Below, piece after piece: positions 11,301 through 21,215 of a stretch of DNA of 64,000 nucleotides. The position numbers and the translations under genes were made by a program. The DNA is taken from positions 49,595,116 through 49,659,115 of the forward strand of contig NC_088301.1 of NCBI RefSeq assembly GCF_032854445.1, written 5' to 3'. The notes under the pieces were generated by a model, which was given only the letters and a program-made list of their open reading frames with translations, made no database searches and was not told the origin of the DNA. Position 1 is the stretch's first letter, and each line of letters starts with the position of its first letter. Source of the DNA: Liolophura sinensis. Lineage: Eukaryota; Mollusca; Polyplacophora; Chitonida; Chitonidae.

Positions 11301-14300
11301 AGAAATGCTCCCCCCATGGGTTATCTCGCTTTCCCCCATACTGTTCCCCCCTGCTGGGAAAAGCTGATTAAAATTGTAAATTCCGCTATTCTCTCACCTT
11401 CAAGTGACCACCAGCAGTGAAATGAGATAGTGTTGGGCAGGGCAAGAGTAAGGTGGGTTAAGCCCAGAGCCTCAGGCTGTCAGACTGGGAGGCTTTTGAA
11501 GAAGTGGCCAGTAACACTGGTTGAAGGGCTCAAGGTGTCTGGGAAAAAGACCCAAAAGTGGCAAGGTGGGACAGGGGTCACCTGCACCCTGCCAGATGGA
11601 AATGAATTCAAGTGGGAGAATTAGAGCCTAGTTGTAAGCGCACAGTAGGAGTTCTTCCTCATCGCACAATTTACTGTCTTGTGTGACCACATCCTCTTGT
11701 TTCCAGATGCACTTGACACATATTTTAGCCTTTGAACAAAGTGACATTAGTGGAGTAATTCCTGGAAGAATTTGCTAAGGGTATTATAACCAGGACCATG
11801 TATTGCACATGTGTTTACTGTACATGTAACTAGCAGATGGTGGTTGGTTTGTGTGTTGAAGCTGAAGCAAATTACTTTTCACATGTATGCCTACCTAGTG
11901 GGCCTCCACATTTTATGATGCTTGTAGGAATATGTAGCATATATATTTACTCAAGAAGTTACATGTATTTAGAATCGTAGGACTTTCCGTCATTTGTAGC
12001 GCGCATGTTCTTGAGTTTAGCTCTGTCATAGATCTTGGTGCTGGCATAGGGTCACAGAGCTGCACTACTATTTATAGTTTCAAAAGTTTGTGCAATACTT
12101 TGTGCTTTTTGGACATGCTTTAGCTATGACCTTACAGAGATGCTGAAGATAGGAATTTTGGTCTGTAACTAGCATTAAGGTAAACTGCCAAATCCAAAGC
12201 CTCATGAGGTGACTGTTTAAAACTCAATTAAATGACGAACTGGTATAAACTCTATCCCACCTGTTTTAAACAAAATGGTCCAAAGCTAAGTTTTTTACCT
12301 ATATTACATCACAATTATATGTGTATGTGTGCTCATAGAGCACCTGTGTAGCTTACAATTAGTGCGACATCACTGAAGAAAACTGTGTGTTCTACTGCTA
12401 TTTGGACCTTGTGTTTAGCTCATCCTCGAGTCTCACATTATGATTGTTTAGGTAAATATATATATTTATTTTTTTGTTTCAAAATGTAGATATGCCTCAG
12501 CCTTTACTGACTGAAAGTAGAAGAAAAGAACATATGATATATAAATTGCTTTACATGTAAGATTCTCGGCATGGTCAGGTAATTTTTTTATTTGATTTCT
12601 TTTAGGCTGTACTCAAGAATATTTCACTCATATGACAGTGGCCAGCATTGTGGTGGGATGAAATGGGGTAGTCAGGTCATGGGTTGGTGTATGGCATTAC
12701 AGAATGGAACAGTTTGATGTATCTGTATTCAGTGGAATCAAAGTTTGACACATCAGACATCTTTTTCCAGAGGGCAGTATGTGTACTACAATTGGCCTTG
12801 TTTCAGTCAGAATTTGTAGTCGTGTGCCTCTCCTTCTTCTTAGAAGTCCTTTCAGTCTGTGTACAGGTTCTGGGCAGTTTCACTGCTGCAGATTCCACAC
12901 CTAGCTTCAAGCTTTTCATTGATAAACCAGGATAGCTGTTTTGTCTACAGGGTCTATTCTTAGGCATTACACCTACATTGCTATTGTATTCAGTCACAAG
13001 CTCCTCTTTGCAAAGACTTTCATAGTCTATTTTAAACCATGTCCCATCCTTGTGTTTATATCTGACTCGGATAAGGAGTTTTTCTTGAAGCAGCCCATTG
13101 ACTACATATACATGTATGTTGTAATGTGTCTGACTGATTTCTTCAGAAAACCACGGATCAACTCTCAGATGGTAGCACAGCAAGTGGCTCAGCAGTTTGC
13201 TCCTCCGGGGCCTCCAAAGAAGGAGAAGCTGATGAAGAAGGACAAGAACAGTGCAGGGTCAACAAAACGCAGCAGCAGGTGGGTGAGCGTACCTGACATT
13301 ACCTGGTTACTCGGGGCAGGGTGGAGGCCACTTACCTGTCATCAGTATAACACACATGTTTCATACACAACCTGACATATAACAACTCTTTGTTCTGGCA
13401 TGGACATTAGCCTACATATTGCACATGCATAAGAAACAGTGGGTAATAAACAGTGTAAAACCTTTGACTTCAAAGGTGACTGGGGTCTTTCCGGGTTCCC
13501 ATGTGTACTTGTTAAGTAGTTACACCACATAGGTGACTGTTGACATTTGTTAACACCCACTCACTTCCTTCATGTTTATTAGTACAGATAAACTGCCTGT
13601 TTAAGTCCGTACATTATCTCCTGTAAGGGTACTGCTAAACTAGATAAAACTTTCAGAAGTGAATGATTTTAATCTTTCTGTGATAAAATCTGATACCAGC
13701 TTCCTAACCTCAAACGGAAACAAAAAATGTTTGTACAAATGAATGTTGATTAGCAGCCAAAAAATTTTTTTTTTGTTTTTTTTTTTGTAAATTCAAGTAG
13801 GTAAAAGAATTAATCATTCAGTTCTAAAAAGCTGTTTAAAGGCATTGAATAAAACATGAATTAGATTTTTCAACCCTGAGAGTTGATTGCTTCCTCCCTT
13901 ATTGTTGTATGTTTCAGACCTTTAATGAAACAAGAGGCTCTTCCAACCCTGATGACATTATCTTATGAATTCCTCTTGTTAAAACTTTTAAACACCTAGA
14001 AGCTCTGTCTGCAGCTGGGAACAAGCTATTGTTGAAGGCTTACACCCTAAGGCTAGTTTGAGAAGAATACACAAGCCCCTTTTTTCGAGCATTAGGGTGT
14101 TATGTCTGAATATGAATTAAGTTAATTTATTATTGCTTCTATTCTCACCACTTAAATGTAATTTACCTTAGTCTAGCCTTGGTTCAAGGGTTCCAGTGGC
14201 AGCCACTTGCATGTATATTAGAAAAGTGTCTATTGTCTCAATTACACAACTATATATGTATATCTTATATATAAGACTATGACTACACATAATAATTTTA

Positions 14301-16188
14301 AACCACAATCATTAAGCCATGTTTAAATAGTTAGCGGCTCCATCTTTAATTTAAATGTATTTAATAGTTACATCATTTTATTTCAGTGAATCAAGTTTTT
14401 GAGCTGATGAACTTATTTAGCATGATATTTTACTTTTCTTTCTTTTCTAATGTAGATTGGATTGATCATGATTTCATGTGTGAAGTTGTAATGTGGGTTA
14501 TCAGTCTTTATCCAGTGGACTTTAGGCTGGATGCAAAAGCATATTGATGCCTCATTGTGGTCTAGTTTCTGGACTCATTTGTTTTGTCATGTGAGAGATG
14601 ACATGATTTTACAAGTGTCATTCTGTTATCTGTAAAATGGTTTATATTGAAAGGAATGGTCATCATATTGGGATGATGTGATATATCATTCCTGGGTCAT
14701 ATTTTATCTCGCAGAGATCAGATCTATCATCAGCATGAGGTGACTCCTAAATAAAATTGTTTTACTACACACACTTAAAATCACAGCAATGTAGTATTAG
14801 TGTGATGACATTTTATCAAAAAATCATTCGTTTGAGAAGAAAAAAAAATAAACATGTACATGTATTTATGGATATGCATGTTTCTGACATGTCCTTGACA
14901 ATGCAGGAATCTTAGCAAAAACATTAAACTATTATGATACAGCAGTTATTTGCTTCTGATATGCCATGTTTGTCAGACATGTTGTTTGGCATACATAGGT
15001 TTTTTTTTCTCATTTGGTACCTTTTTTTTTTTTTTGTAAGTTAATGTACTGTGACTGCACAGGTATGATATTTCCATATTGTTACATAACACAGTGGTAT
15101 AATGTCTAACGATGTATAAGCTCTTACCAGTCTCTGTTATTATAGACATAGCGCGCTCTGTTGTGCGTTATAATCGCAAATGGTGTCTGGATGTACGTGC
15201 AGTGATGCATGATACAAGGATTCAGCCCTCACCGTGCACAGGGATTTCCCCCAGTGTGCCTTGAGCCTTGGTAACGACAATCAGTTGACGATGCTTGTAT
15301 GACCATTTGTGCAGACTAATGTTTATATGAAACCACTTCTCTTCCAGGTATATGGTGTAAATATCTGCACGCCACACATGGGAAAGATCATCTGTAATTT
15401 GCCAAAGCTGGCTAGTTTATGCCATGCAGGCACCCTGGTTCCCACCACCCACAAAAATGTACTATAAAAACTGCTACTATAAAACTGAAAAACCTTTCAC
15501 TGGCATTGAAAAGCAATGAAGTAAATAAATTTACATGCAGATAACTCCAACAAGCAGTAAATGTAGTCCTCACTTGAAATCTTGAACAGTGGAAGGGTCA
15601 GGACATGTGTTTTTGTACTTTACCCTTTCTTGTATGTATTTGTATGTTGATCATACAATTTAGCATACATCTAGTCTTGTAGATTCCAATGGAGATCAGT
15701 TCATGTAAACATGTACAGTAGTATTGGCAACGTTTAGTACTCTTTGAATCACTTAAAATTTAGTCATCACAAAAGGTATATCTTGTTACACTGCATATAA
15801 CACCCACAAGTATGTTTACCTGTATATACATATGTGTAGTTCCCTCTTGAAACCATCAGCGGTGAGGAATTACACTTTTCTTTTTTACTTCATTATTACT
15901 TTGCCTTTCTGATGTTTATGTCTTATGGTAATTTCAGATCCCCAAGGTTAAAGAATGTGGATCGCAGCACAGCCTCCCAGATGGCCGTGACGGTGGGGAA
16001 ATGTTACTGTGGTCATAACAGACTACCAGCCAAAAGATAGGCGTACCTCTAGTGAAACTGCCAGTAATGATTTATCAGACAGTAGTGACAGTGCTTCCTA
16101 CACCATGAACAATGATCATGAAGAAGACAATAATAATGATCATCATGATAATGCAGAGCAGGACTCTGAAACAGACACCAACAGCTGA
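2324..16188 (+). CDS. RYBP/YAF2: RYBP/YAF2 orthologue, whole coding span (4 exons, frame broken in exon 4)
   Basis: Exons at 2324-2349, 3934-4056, 13147-13278 and 15938-16188 join through three phase-2 introns with GT/AG ends. RYBP and YAF2 are subunits of non-canonical Polycomb repressive complex 1 in the nucleus. Their zinc finger binds ubiquitinated H2A, and a C-terminal segment binds RING1/RING1B. Residues 20-50 form the RanBP2/NZF-type finger (start [12 protein letters not shown]) with zinc ligands C24, C27, C38 and C41; T28-Y29 sit where other family members have the ubiquitin-contacting Thr-Phe. A basic linker follows (VAQQVAQQF, then Lys-rich), then the family motif [17 protein letters not shown]. 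Ignoring one extra A at 15999-16001, the product would be 176 residues, close to YAF2 (about 180). Read literally it stops after about 127 residues. Vertebrates have two paralogues, and I cannot say which this resembles more. Confidence 0.93.
2350..3933 (+). other. RYBP/YAF2 intron 1
   Basis: A phase-2 intron of 1584 bp from gtaaac to ttttcctag. It contains one copy of a dispersed repeat at 3456-3590 and a weaker related stretch near 3755-3780 ('cattcgcaactttccact'). No further exon is apparent. Confidence 0.8.
3456..3590 (+). repeat. Dispersed repeat copy 1 (upstream of exon 2)
   Basis: Begins 'aatcaaat', then GTTTTAAAGTGGATA, TCAGTTAT.CATG.TGAT, ACATGT.TA and CAGCTTTCCACT. The same words occur in the same order at 4399-4545, on the other side of exon 2. 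The family is not recognised. Confidence 0.6.
3934..4056 (+). CDS. RYBP/YAF2: RYBP/YAF2 exon 2 (zinc finger)
   Basis: This 123-bp exon encodes residues 9-50. It starts at the second half of an Arg codon, runs through [15 protein letters not shown] and [12 protein letters not shown], and ends on AG of the next Arg. It contains all four zinc-ligand cysteines. The acceptor is ttttcctag and the donor AAG|gtaaga. Both ends are phase 2, so skipping this exon would keep the frame. Confidence 0.95.
4399..4545 (+). repeat. Dispersed repeat copy 2 (downstream of exon 2)
   Basis: Second copy of the element at 3456-3590 in the same orientation, sharing AATCAAAT, GTTTTAAAGTGGATA, CTCAGTTAT and CAGCTTTCCACT, with small gaps. 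The copies are direct repeats, so they would not pair to form a stem around exon 2. Confidence 0.6.
4690..4870 (+). repeat. Decayed tRNA-derived SINE, family A
   Basis: Matches the SINE at 32744-33000 through 'gtcgctgtgagtccagct', 'catgctggtttcctc', 'ccagcaacctgcgga', 'gtaggtttcccccaggctc' and 'gtaagtgaaatattc'. The tRNA-like 5' head and the final tail are degraded. Confidence 0.75.
8787..9122. repeat. 42-bp minisatellite, 8 copies
   Basis: Eight contiguous 42-bp units run from 8787 to 9122 in intron 2. They appear identical except for one position (gcTtgtagg or gcAtgtagg). Each unit begins TACAAGTCC and ends with CTTGTAGG or CATGTAGG. In the first unit CCTACAAG (8785-8792) can pair with CTTGTAGG (8821-8828). 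Because 42 is a multiple of three, the minus strand shows a false 150-codon open frame of 14-residue repeats. Confidence 0.95.
12605..12660 (-). repeat. SINE tail fragment, family A
   Basis: The plus strand reads 'gtactcaagaatatttcac', 'catatgacagtggccagcat' and 'gtggtggga', which is the reverse of the family A body and tail (compare 36440-36510). Only the 3' end remains. Confidence 0.7.
13147..13278 (+). CDS. RYBP/YAF2: RYBP/YAF2 exon 3 (basic linker)
   Basis: This 132-bp exon encodes residues 50-93: [20 protein letters not shown], then a PPKKEK/KKDK lysine-rich linker and a Ser/Arg-rich end. KPRxxSQxVAQQV is a hallmark of RYBP/YAF2. The acceptor is gatttcttcag, the donor CAGCAG|gtgggt, phase 2 on both sides. 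Confidence 0.93.
13279..15937 (+). other. RYBP/YAF2 intron 3
   Basis: A phase-2 intron of 2659 bp from gtgggt to ggtaatttcag. It contains T-rich runs near 13765-13785, 15001-15006 and 15022-15036 and a decayed SINE-like stretch at 15370-15455. No other exon is seen. Confidence 0.8.
15370..15455 (+). repeat. Decayed SINE-like fragment
   Basis: 'gccacacatgggaaagatcatctg', 'atttgccaaagctgg' and 'ccctggttcccaccaccc' resemble the body of the local SINEs ('gggaaggtct..cagcaacctgcgga..' then '..ggtttcc.cccacc'). Divergence is high, so the family is uncertain. Confidence 0.35.
15938..16188 (+). CDS. RYBP/YAF2: RYBP/YAF2 exon 4 (RING1-binding segment and tail, with 1-bp insertion)
   Basis: The acceptor is ggtaatttcag. 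The frame opens [20 protein letters not shown] and is conserved until 15998. At 15999-16001 the sequence has AAA where the family motif predicts AAT. Read literally, the frame turns to [13 protein letters not shown] and stops at TAG 16038-16040. One frame over, from 16000, it continues [15 protein letters not shown], then a Ser- and Asp-rich stretch and an Asn/Asp/His-rich stretch, to TGA 16186-16188. VTVG followed by NVTV.ITD is the normal family sequence, so the longer frame is clearly the ancestral one. A sequencing or assembly indel, or a recent mutation, could explain the break. Confidence 0.92.
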
Positions 16189-16689
16189 GCTTGAAACACT
16201 CTATGGTTGAAAAAGTGCAATAAATGTGGTTTAAACGATGGGCTTTGGGGGAAAGGTATTTGCTTTCTAAAGCAACCTTGGAAGTGCGCATCTTGCTCTA
16301 CTGATGTGCCGTCACCTTGTCTTAAACTTACTGTTGGATTGAGTTACCCAGAGACATGTTGATCTTACTTTGATCGCTCATTCATCAACTGTACTTGAAG
16401 TTAGTTATGAGATGTTAAGAGAATGTGAAAGCCTCTAAAAAATATTTGATGTTCGCAAATGCTTTCATGTATTCATATGGAGAATGAGGTTTTAGTGGGC
16501 AGCAAGATTGTTTTTGTTACAGTATATTTGTGTTTCGTGCGAAATACCTGGTTTAGTGTTTCTGTGATGTTTTTGAAGCTGAACCTTTGCTGCTACATCT
16601 ATGGTGCTGACAAACTACAGAAGGATTTGTTGTTGATGATTTTTGATCATCAACATAATCAACAGGCAGGTGAAAGTTTTCACTCAGTC

Positions 16690-16695
16690 AATAAA
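16690..16695 (+). terminator. Candidate polyadenylation signal of RYBP/YAF2
   Basis: Perfect AATAAA about 500 bp after the stop codon. The alternative at 16219-16224 is very near the stop. Which signal is used cannot be told from sequence alone. Confidence 0.35.
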
Positions 16696-17081
16696 GAACC
16701 CCACCTATTCAGGAGCTCAGCTCAGTCACTGCCATACACATCAGGGTTGTATCGTACTATAGACGATTCGTAAATGGATGATGTCACAGGAACCTGCTTG
16801 AGAACAGGTCGAGGAATAAGATGACCATGTGTTACTGTAATGTTTCCTGGAAGCCTTAATTACATGCGTTGTTGTATGTGAGCTTCATCAGTTCTGTTGA
16901 ACAAAATGAAGACATGCTGGTCATTTGTATGCGGTGGACACAAGGACTGTCCAAGACATTTATTCTGGAGACTGATGTGAGAAATACAGTGTTGGTGTGA
17001 CACTGTGTAAGTGAATGAATGTGTTTTTTTGATGTTTTTTTTTTCTTGTGAATGTTGACAGGAGTTTCAGTAACCTCTCAT

Positions 17082-17082
17082 G

Positions 17083-17138
<56 letters not shown>

Positions 17139-17160
17139 CGTGTAGATATACATGTGTGTG

Positions 17161-17227
<67 letters not shown>

Positions 17228-17230
17228 ATA
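17082..17230. repeat. Compound (TA)n-(TG)n-(TA)n microsatellite
   Basis: (TA)n at 17087-17122, a TG run to about 17137, an interruption with further TG, then a longer (TA)n at about 17165-17222. The open frames of alternating Tyr/Ile across it are artefacts. Confidence 0.95.
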
Positions 17231-19087
17231 TGTTGTACAGTAGGCAGAGCTTAGACCTTAGACACTGGTATATACATTTGGAGTGTTAATATTTAATGTC
17301 AAAAATGTTTCAAATTTCCAAAAATTCAAAAGCATGGAAATTTATATCAGTTGTACTTCTATAATTTGTATCAGAGTGATGTAGAAAAAGGAAGCATTGC
17401 TTTATTGTATTACTCTACTTGATGATGTGAGAAATTTGCTCTGTTCTTTTTTGCTAAACACATTTCTCCTGTACCTACTTATATTTAGGCCTATTGCTAC
17501 TCTACTGACTATTATCATGGTTCAAGCTTCAATCCCTGTACTTTTTGTTCGAATTACTATTATTCTCCCAAAATGGTGTACCTCATGTACATGAAACCTT
17601 CTAGAGGACAATTTATGTTGACGAAAACGACAAGGCCTTTTGACTAAACATTAATGCTAATATATTTTCCTAGACTTTCTGTACAATTTGTTTATTTTTT
17701 TATGCAGATTTGTTTTCAATTACTGTCATTTTTGTCACAAAATGAACCACAAAATCATTTTCATTTTATTTTTGGATTTTTACATTTTGGTCTGAAGAAT
17801 GAAAATTGTAGTGAAAGCCACAGGAATGGGATCTGTACTGAATTGTTGTATTTGACCTGTAGCAATAGTATAGTGAACATGCAGACATACTTAAGATACA
17901 AATATCTCCACTTGGATTTTCTCTTCTGGGGATATCATTATTTACTGCAGACCATATCTCTGGAATGGAGTCAGAAGGTCATAATCTTTGGCCTGTAACT
18001 TTAACACTTTCAGAGGTAAAAAGCTTAGATTTTTATCTAACTGTAGAGTTTAATGAGCGTCTTGAATTGGTTCACAGACCAAAAGTTTTTGATTTAAACA
18101 GGAAAGATACTCGATTTTGGGTGTAGTTTGAGCTTCTCACCACAATACCTTATTTTTTTTTCTTGATTTGTATAGTTTTGCAACAAATTAGACTTTAGCC
18201 AAAACGTGACAAAAATGGGTAGTTGCATACTGATAGACGACTGTGGGAAATTAACAAGACTTCAATGAACGATGTATACATTTTTGCTCTAAACAGTGGT
18301 TGTTTCCGAATTGATGGAATGTTAAACCCCGGCGCTTTTGTGGGTAAATTTATGGTCAGACATGATGTTTTTCTTACTTTTATGTATTAAATAAATGTAC
18401 ATATATGGCTTGTAAACCTACAAAACTGCTAGTGTGCTACAAATCTTCCTCAATCATTGATTTAACATGTACAGGACTGCTTCTTAATACTGTTGGCTAT
18501 GGCAAACCTTGCATTGTAGCGAAACTGCATTGTTCTGGGAAAGGAGCTGCAAACAGTGCGTGACTACTGCTAGGAAGTGTTGAAACTGCATGCAGTTCTA
18601 GTATGTACACTAACATTGAGTGCATGTGAAATTGGGCAGTGGATTATGTAAGTTGGTACTTTGTTTTTTTTTTTTCAATTTCCGATTTGTTAAGACTTCA
18701 CTAGCAGACACTAAAATGCTCTGACGTCACCCAAAAGCTCAGGATAGATTTGGAAAAGTGATGTTAACTGATCATCAGATGTACATGTACTGCTGTCGAC
18801 CAGCTTTTGGTAATGCCTTTACTAAGGCTCAATACGTGTACCTGTTCATGTAAGCTAAACACCATCAATTCTAAAATACACGCTGTACAATTTGCCGTAT
18901 TTGGTGTTTCTGCAGATGTATCTTATAAACGGTTGAATGCCATGTGTTCGAGAGTAGAATATGACAGATAAAGTAGCAGCATATTCGTGCTCGAGATGGA
19001 AGGCATTGTCGTGTTCATGGTTTATTTCCTGAAATGAATTGAGTAACTATTTTGAGCTGTAAACAAGGATTGTAAGTACTATTAAAT

Positions 19088-19111
19088 GCCCCTTCCCTTC
19101 CCTTCCCTTCC
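19088..19111. repeat. Short CCCTT tandem repeat
   Basis: Four to five copies of CCCTT in a row. A simple sequence repeat. Confidence 0.85.
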
Positions 19112-19389
19112 AAGCTGGTGATACTGATTACCTTACCTGTGTACTCAAGTATATTCAGAGTACTATGTATATTGTTGTTCAAACAATATAAAGGTTAGAT
19201 CATGCTTCGTTCCCACCTGGTGCCAAAGTGTCTCACAAAGTTGAACATGGTGTACACAGCTGTGTGACAAGGTTCAGTATGGCATGCACGGTTTGGCATG
19301 GTGTGCTCTCCTTTTCCGGCGAGGTTCCGATTAGTATGAGCATATATAATTGTCTGGCATGTTTCCACATGTGCTCCCATTTGGCCCAC

Positions 19390-19485
19390 ATGATCCACAC
19401 AGTTTCCTCACTGGGATGAAGCCGTTCCACGTGGTTCTTCCATTGGGATGACCTGATTCTACATGGCGCTTCCAATGGGGCTGAT
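19390..19485. repeat. Diverged copies of the 33-bp minisatellite
   Basis: Three loose units spaced about 32 bp: 'ATGATCCACACAG..CTCACTGGG', 'ATGAAGCCGTTCCAC..CCATTGGG' and 'ATGACCTGATTCTACATGG..CCAATGGGGCTGAT'. They resemble the array at 20712-21215 ('TGACATTGCTCTACATGCGG', then 'CTACCATTTGGG') and look like an old outlier of it. Confidence 0.5.
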
Positions 19486-19741
19486 TGACCGCTTCGGTGA
19501 CCTAAGGGTTAGGACATCCACCTTGGAGGCGGGAGACCTTGGATCAAACCTGGGTCGGGTCATAAAGTCGGTTTAAAAATGGTACTTCTTGCTGCCCCAG
19601 TCAGTCAGCAACCTGCGGATGGTCGTAGGTTTCCCCCGGGTCCGGTTCCCACCCTCCATAATGCTGGCCGCCGTCGTATAAGTGAAATATTCTTGAGTAC
19701 GGCGTAAAACATCAATCAAAATAAATATAAAAAAAAAAAAT
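19486..19741 (+). repeat. Full-length tRNA-derived SINE, family A body with head type 2
   Basis: The tRNA-like head has an A-box-like 'ggtgacctaagggttaggac' and a B-box-like 'ccttggatcaaacctggg'. The body is 'cagcaacctgcggatggtcg', 'taggtttcccccgggtc' and 'cataatgctggccgccgtcg', followed by 'gtataagtgaaatattcttg' and 'agtacggcgtaaaac', and it ends in an A-rich tail (19725-19741). The body equals that of the SINE at 32744-33000 but the head differs. Confidence 0.88.
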
Positions 19742-20711
19742 GTGACTGCATGGGATGTCATGCCTGGTGTCTTCGGCAATATACTTCAGTGGCGGCAGCA
19801 CTTTGGTGGCTTGGATTCGCCCTGAGTCTGCCACAAGAAGACACAGTGTATGTACAAACGTCTAATGACTCCTGGTCATAATATGAGAAATTATTAATCT
19901 ATACGTCGAAACAGACATTCGTATGTCAGCCGTCAACCATTAAGGACGTTCCAGGTCAATAATCACATTGCCAATTCCCAGAACGAAGTATAACACAAAC
20001 CACCAAAGACCTAAGAAAGTTTATAAAGTACGAAAACGGGACGGAATCATGCAAAGAGAAGCAGTAAAGTTTTCAACGATGTTGAAAAGACGCAAGGTAT
20101 GTTCTGAGTGAAATTAGTATTCAAAGCGTGTACCATGCTAGAATATAAGCTGCTGATAATAAAACATGCATCTCAGTGGCGCTGTGTTCATATATTCAAA
20201 GTAGCCATCTAATTCAACACGATGGATATGCAGCCCCGAGTTAAGCGGAATTAGTCACATTCTTGAAGCAGAGCGCCAGAGAATCTGGACGCTCTGTCCA
20301 TATTTACGTGCAAGAGAATTATATGCATTGTAAAGCTTTAAAATCTTGCGTGAAGGCGTTTGATGAAACAAACGCTTGACACACTAGTTTTTGCAGTAGT
20401 AACTTGTGACTTTGATTGAAATCGTCACACAACACGAAGGATCTAACAAATGCGACGTAAAAGTACGACGTAAAACCCAAAGCGTGCATTTAATGATGCT
20501 GACGACGAGCGCCCGCCTTGAAGTCGAGATCAAACCTGGTTCTGCTTTGGTGGTTAGCACTGAGAGGTAAGAGCGAGGAAACAGGACTGGTCTTCGGCAT
20601 GATACAAACAGTAATGATTAATGAAACATTAAACATTAATGAACATGAGTCCTTTGTCGTCTTGTGAAACACTGTTAAATAAGACGTGATACCTCAATAA
20701 CACCAATACAT
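19742..20711. other. Intergenic, no gene recognised
   Basis: Unique-looking DNA without conserved coding sequence or a clear repeat. Confidence 0.5.
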
Positions 20712-21215
20712 TGAGGTCCACACGAGGCTACCACTGGGCTGACATTGCTCCACACGGGGCAACCATTCAGTTGACATTGTTCTACACGCAGCTACCATTT
20801 GGGTTGACGTTGCTCTACATGCGGCTACCATTTGGGTTGACATTACTCTACATGGGGCTACCATTGGGATGACATTGCTCTACACGGGGCTACCATTTGG
20901 GCTGACATTGCTCTACATGGGGTTACCATTAAGTTGACATTGCTCTACACGCAGCTACCATTTGGGCTGACATTGCTCTACATGCGGCTACCATTTGGGA
21001 TGACATTGCTCTACATGCGGCTACCATTTGGGTTGACATTGCTCTACATGCGGCTACCATTTGGGATGACATTGCTCTACATGCGGCTACCACTTGGGCT
21101 GACATTGCTCTACATGGGGTTACCATTCAGCTGACATTGCTCTACATGCGGCTACCATTTGGGTTGACATTGCTCTACACGGGGCTACCATTTGGGCTGA
21201 CATTGCTCCACAAAT
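20712..21215. repeat. 33-bp minisatellite, about 15 copies
   Basis: Units starting GACATTGCTCTACA occur at 20741, 20773, 20806, 20839, 20871, 20904, 20936, 20969, 21002, 21035, 21068, 21101, 21133, 21166 and 21199, with partial units at the ends. Most are 33 bp and some 32 bp. The centre (about 20969-21101) is the most uniform. Open frames of 11-residue repeats on both strands are by-products. Confidence 0.95.

Larger units (their letters stand above)
4057..13146 (+). other. RYBP/YAF2 intron 2
   Basis: A phase-2 intron of 9090 bp, from gtaaga to gatttcttcag. It holds the second dispersed repeat copy, a SINE at 4690-4870, the 42-bp minisatellite at 8787-9122 and a SINE tail fragment at 12605-12660. 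The rest is low-complexity or AT-rich sequence with no recognisable exon. Confidence 0.8.
16189..18450 (+). other. Probable RYBP/YAF2 3' UTR and downstream flank
   Basis: No coding signal follows the stop. AATAAA signals occur at 16219-16224 (only 31 bp past the stop), 16690-16695 and about 18389, so the transcript end is unclear. The 104-codon open frame at 16459-16773 has no conserved features and is probably non-coding. Confidence 0.5.

Noticed and set aside
12941..13375. 144-codon + frame spanning RYBP/YAF2 exon 3
   Set aside because: Only 13147-13278 is real coding sequence. The extensions on both sides are intron translated in the same frame.
16459..16773. 104-codon + frame after RYBP/YAF2
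   Set aside because: It lies in the probable 3' UTR, has no family features and has no splice connection.
17048..17254. Tyr/Ile repeat frames
   Set aside because: Translation of the TA/TG microsatellite.
20929..21134. Opposed open frames with 11-residue periodicity
   Set aside because: Product of the 33-bp array on both strands.
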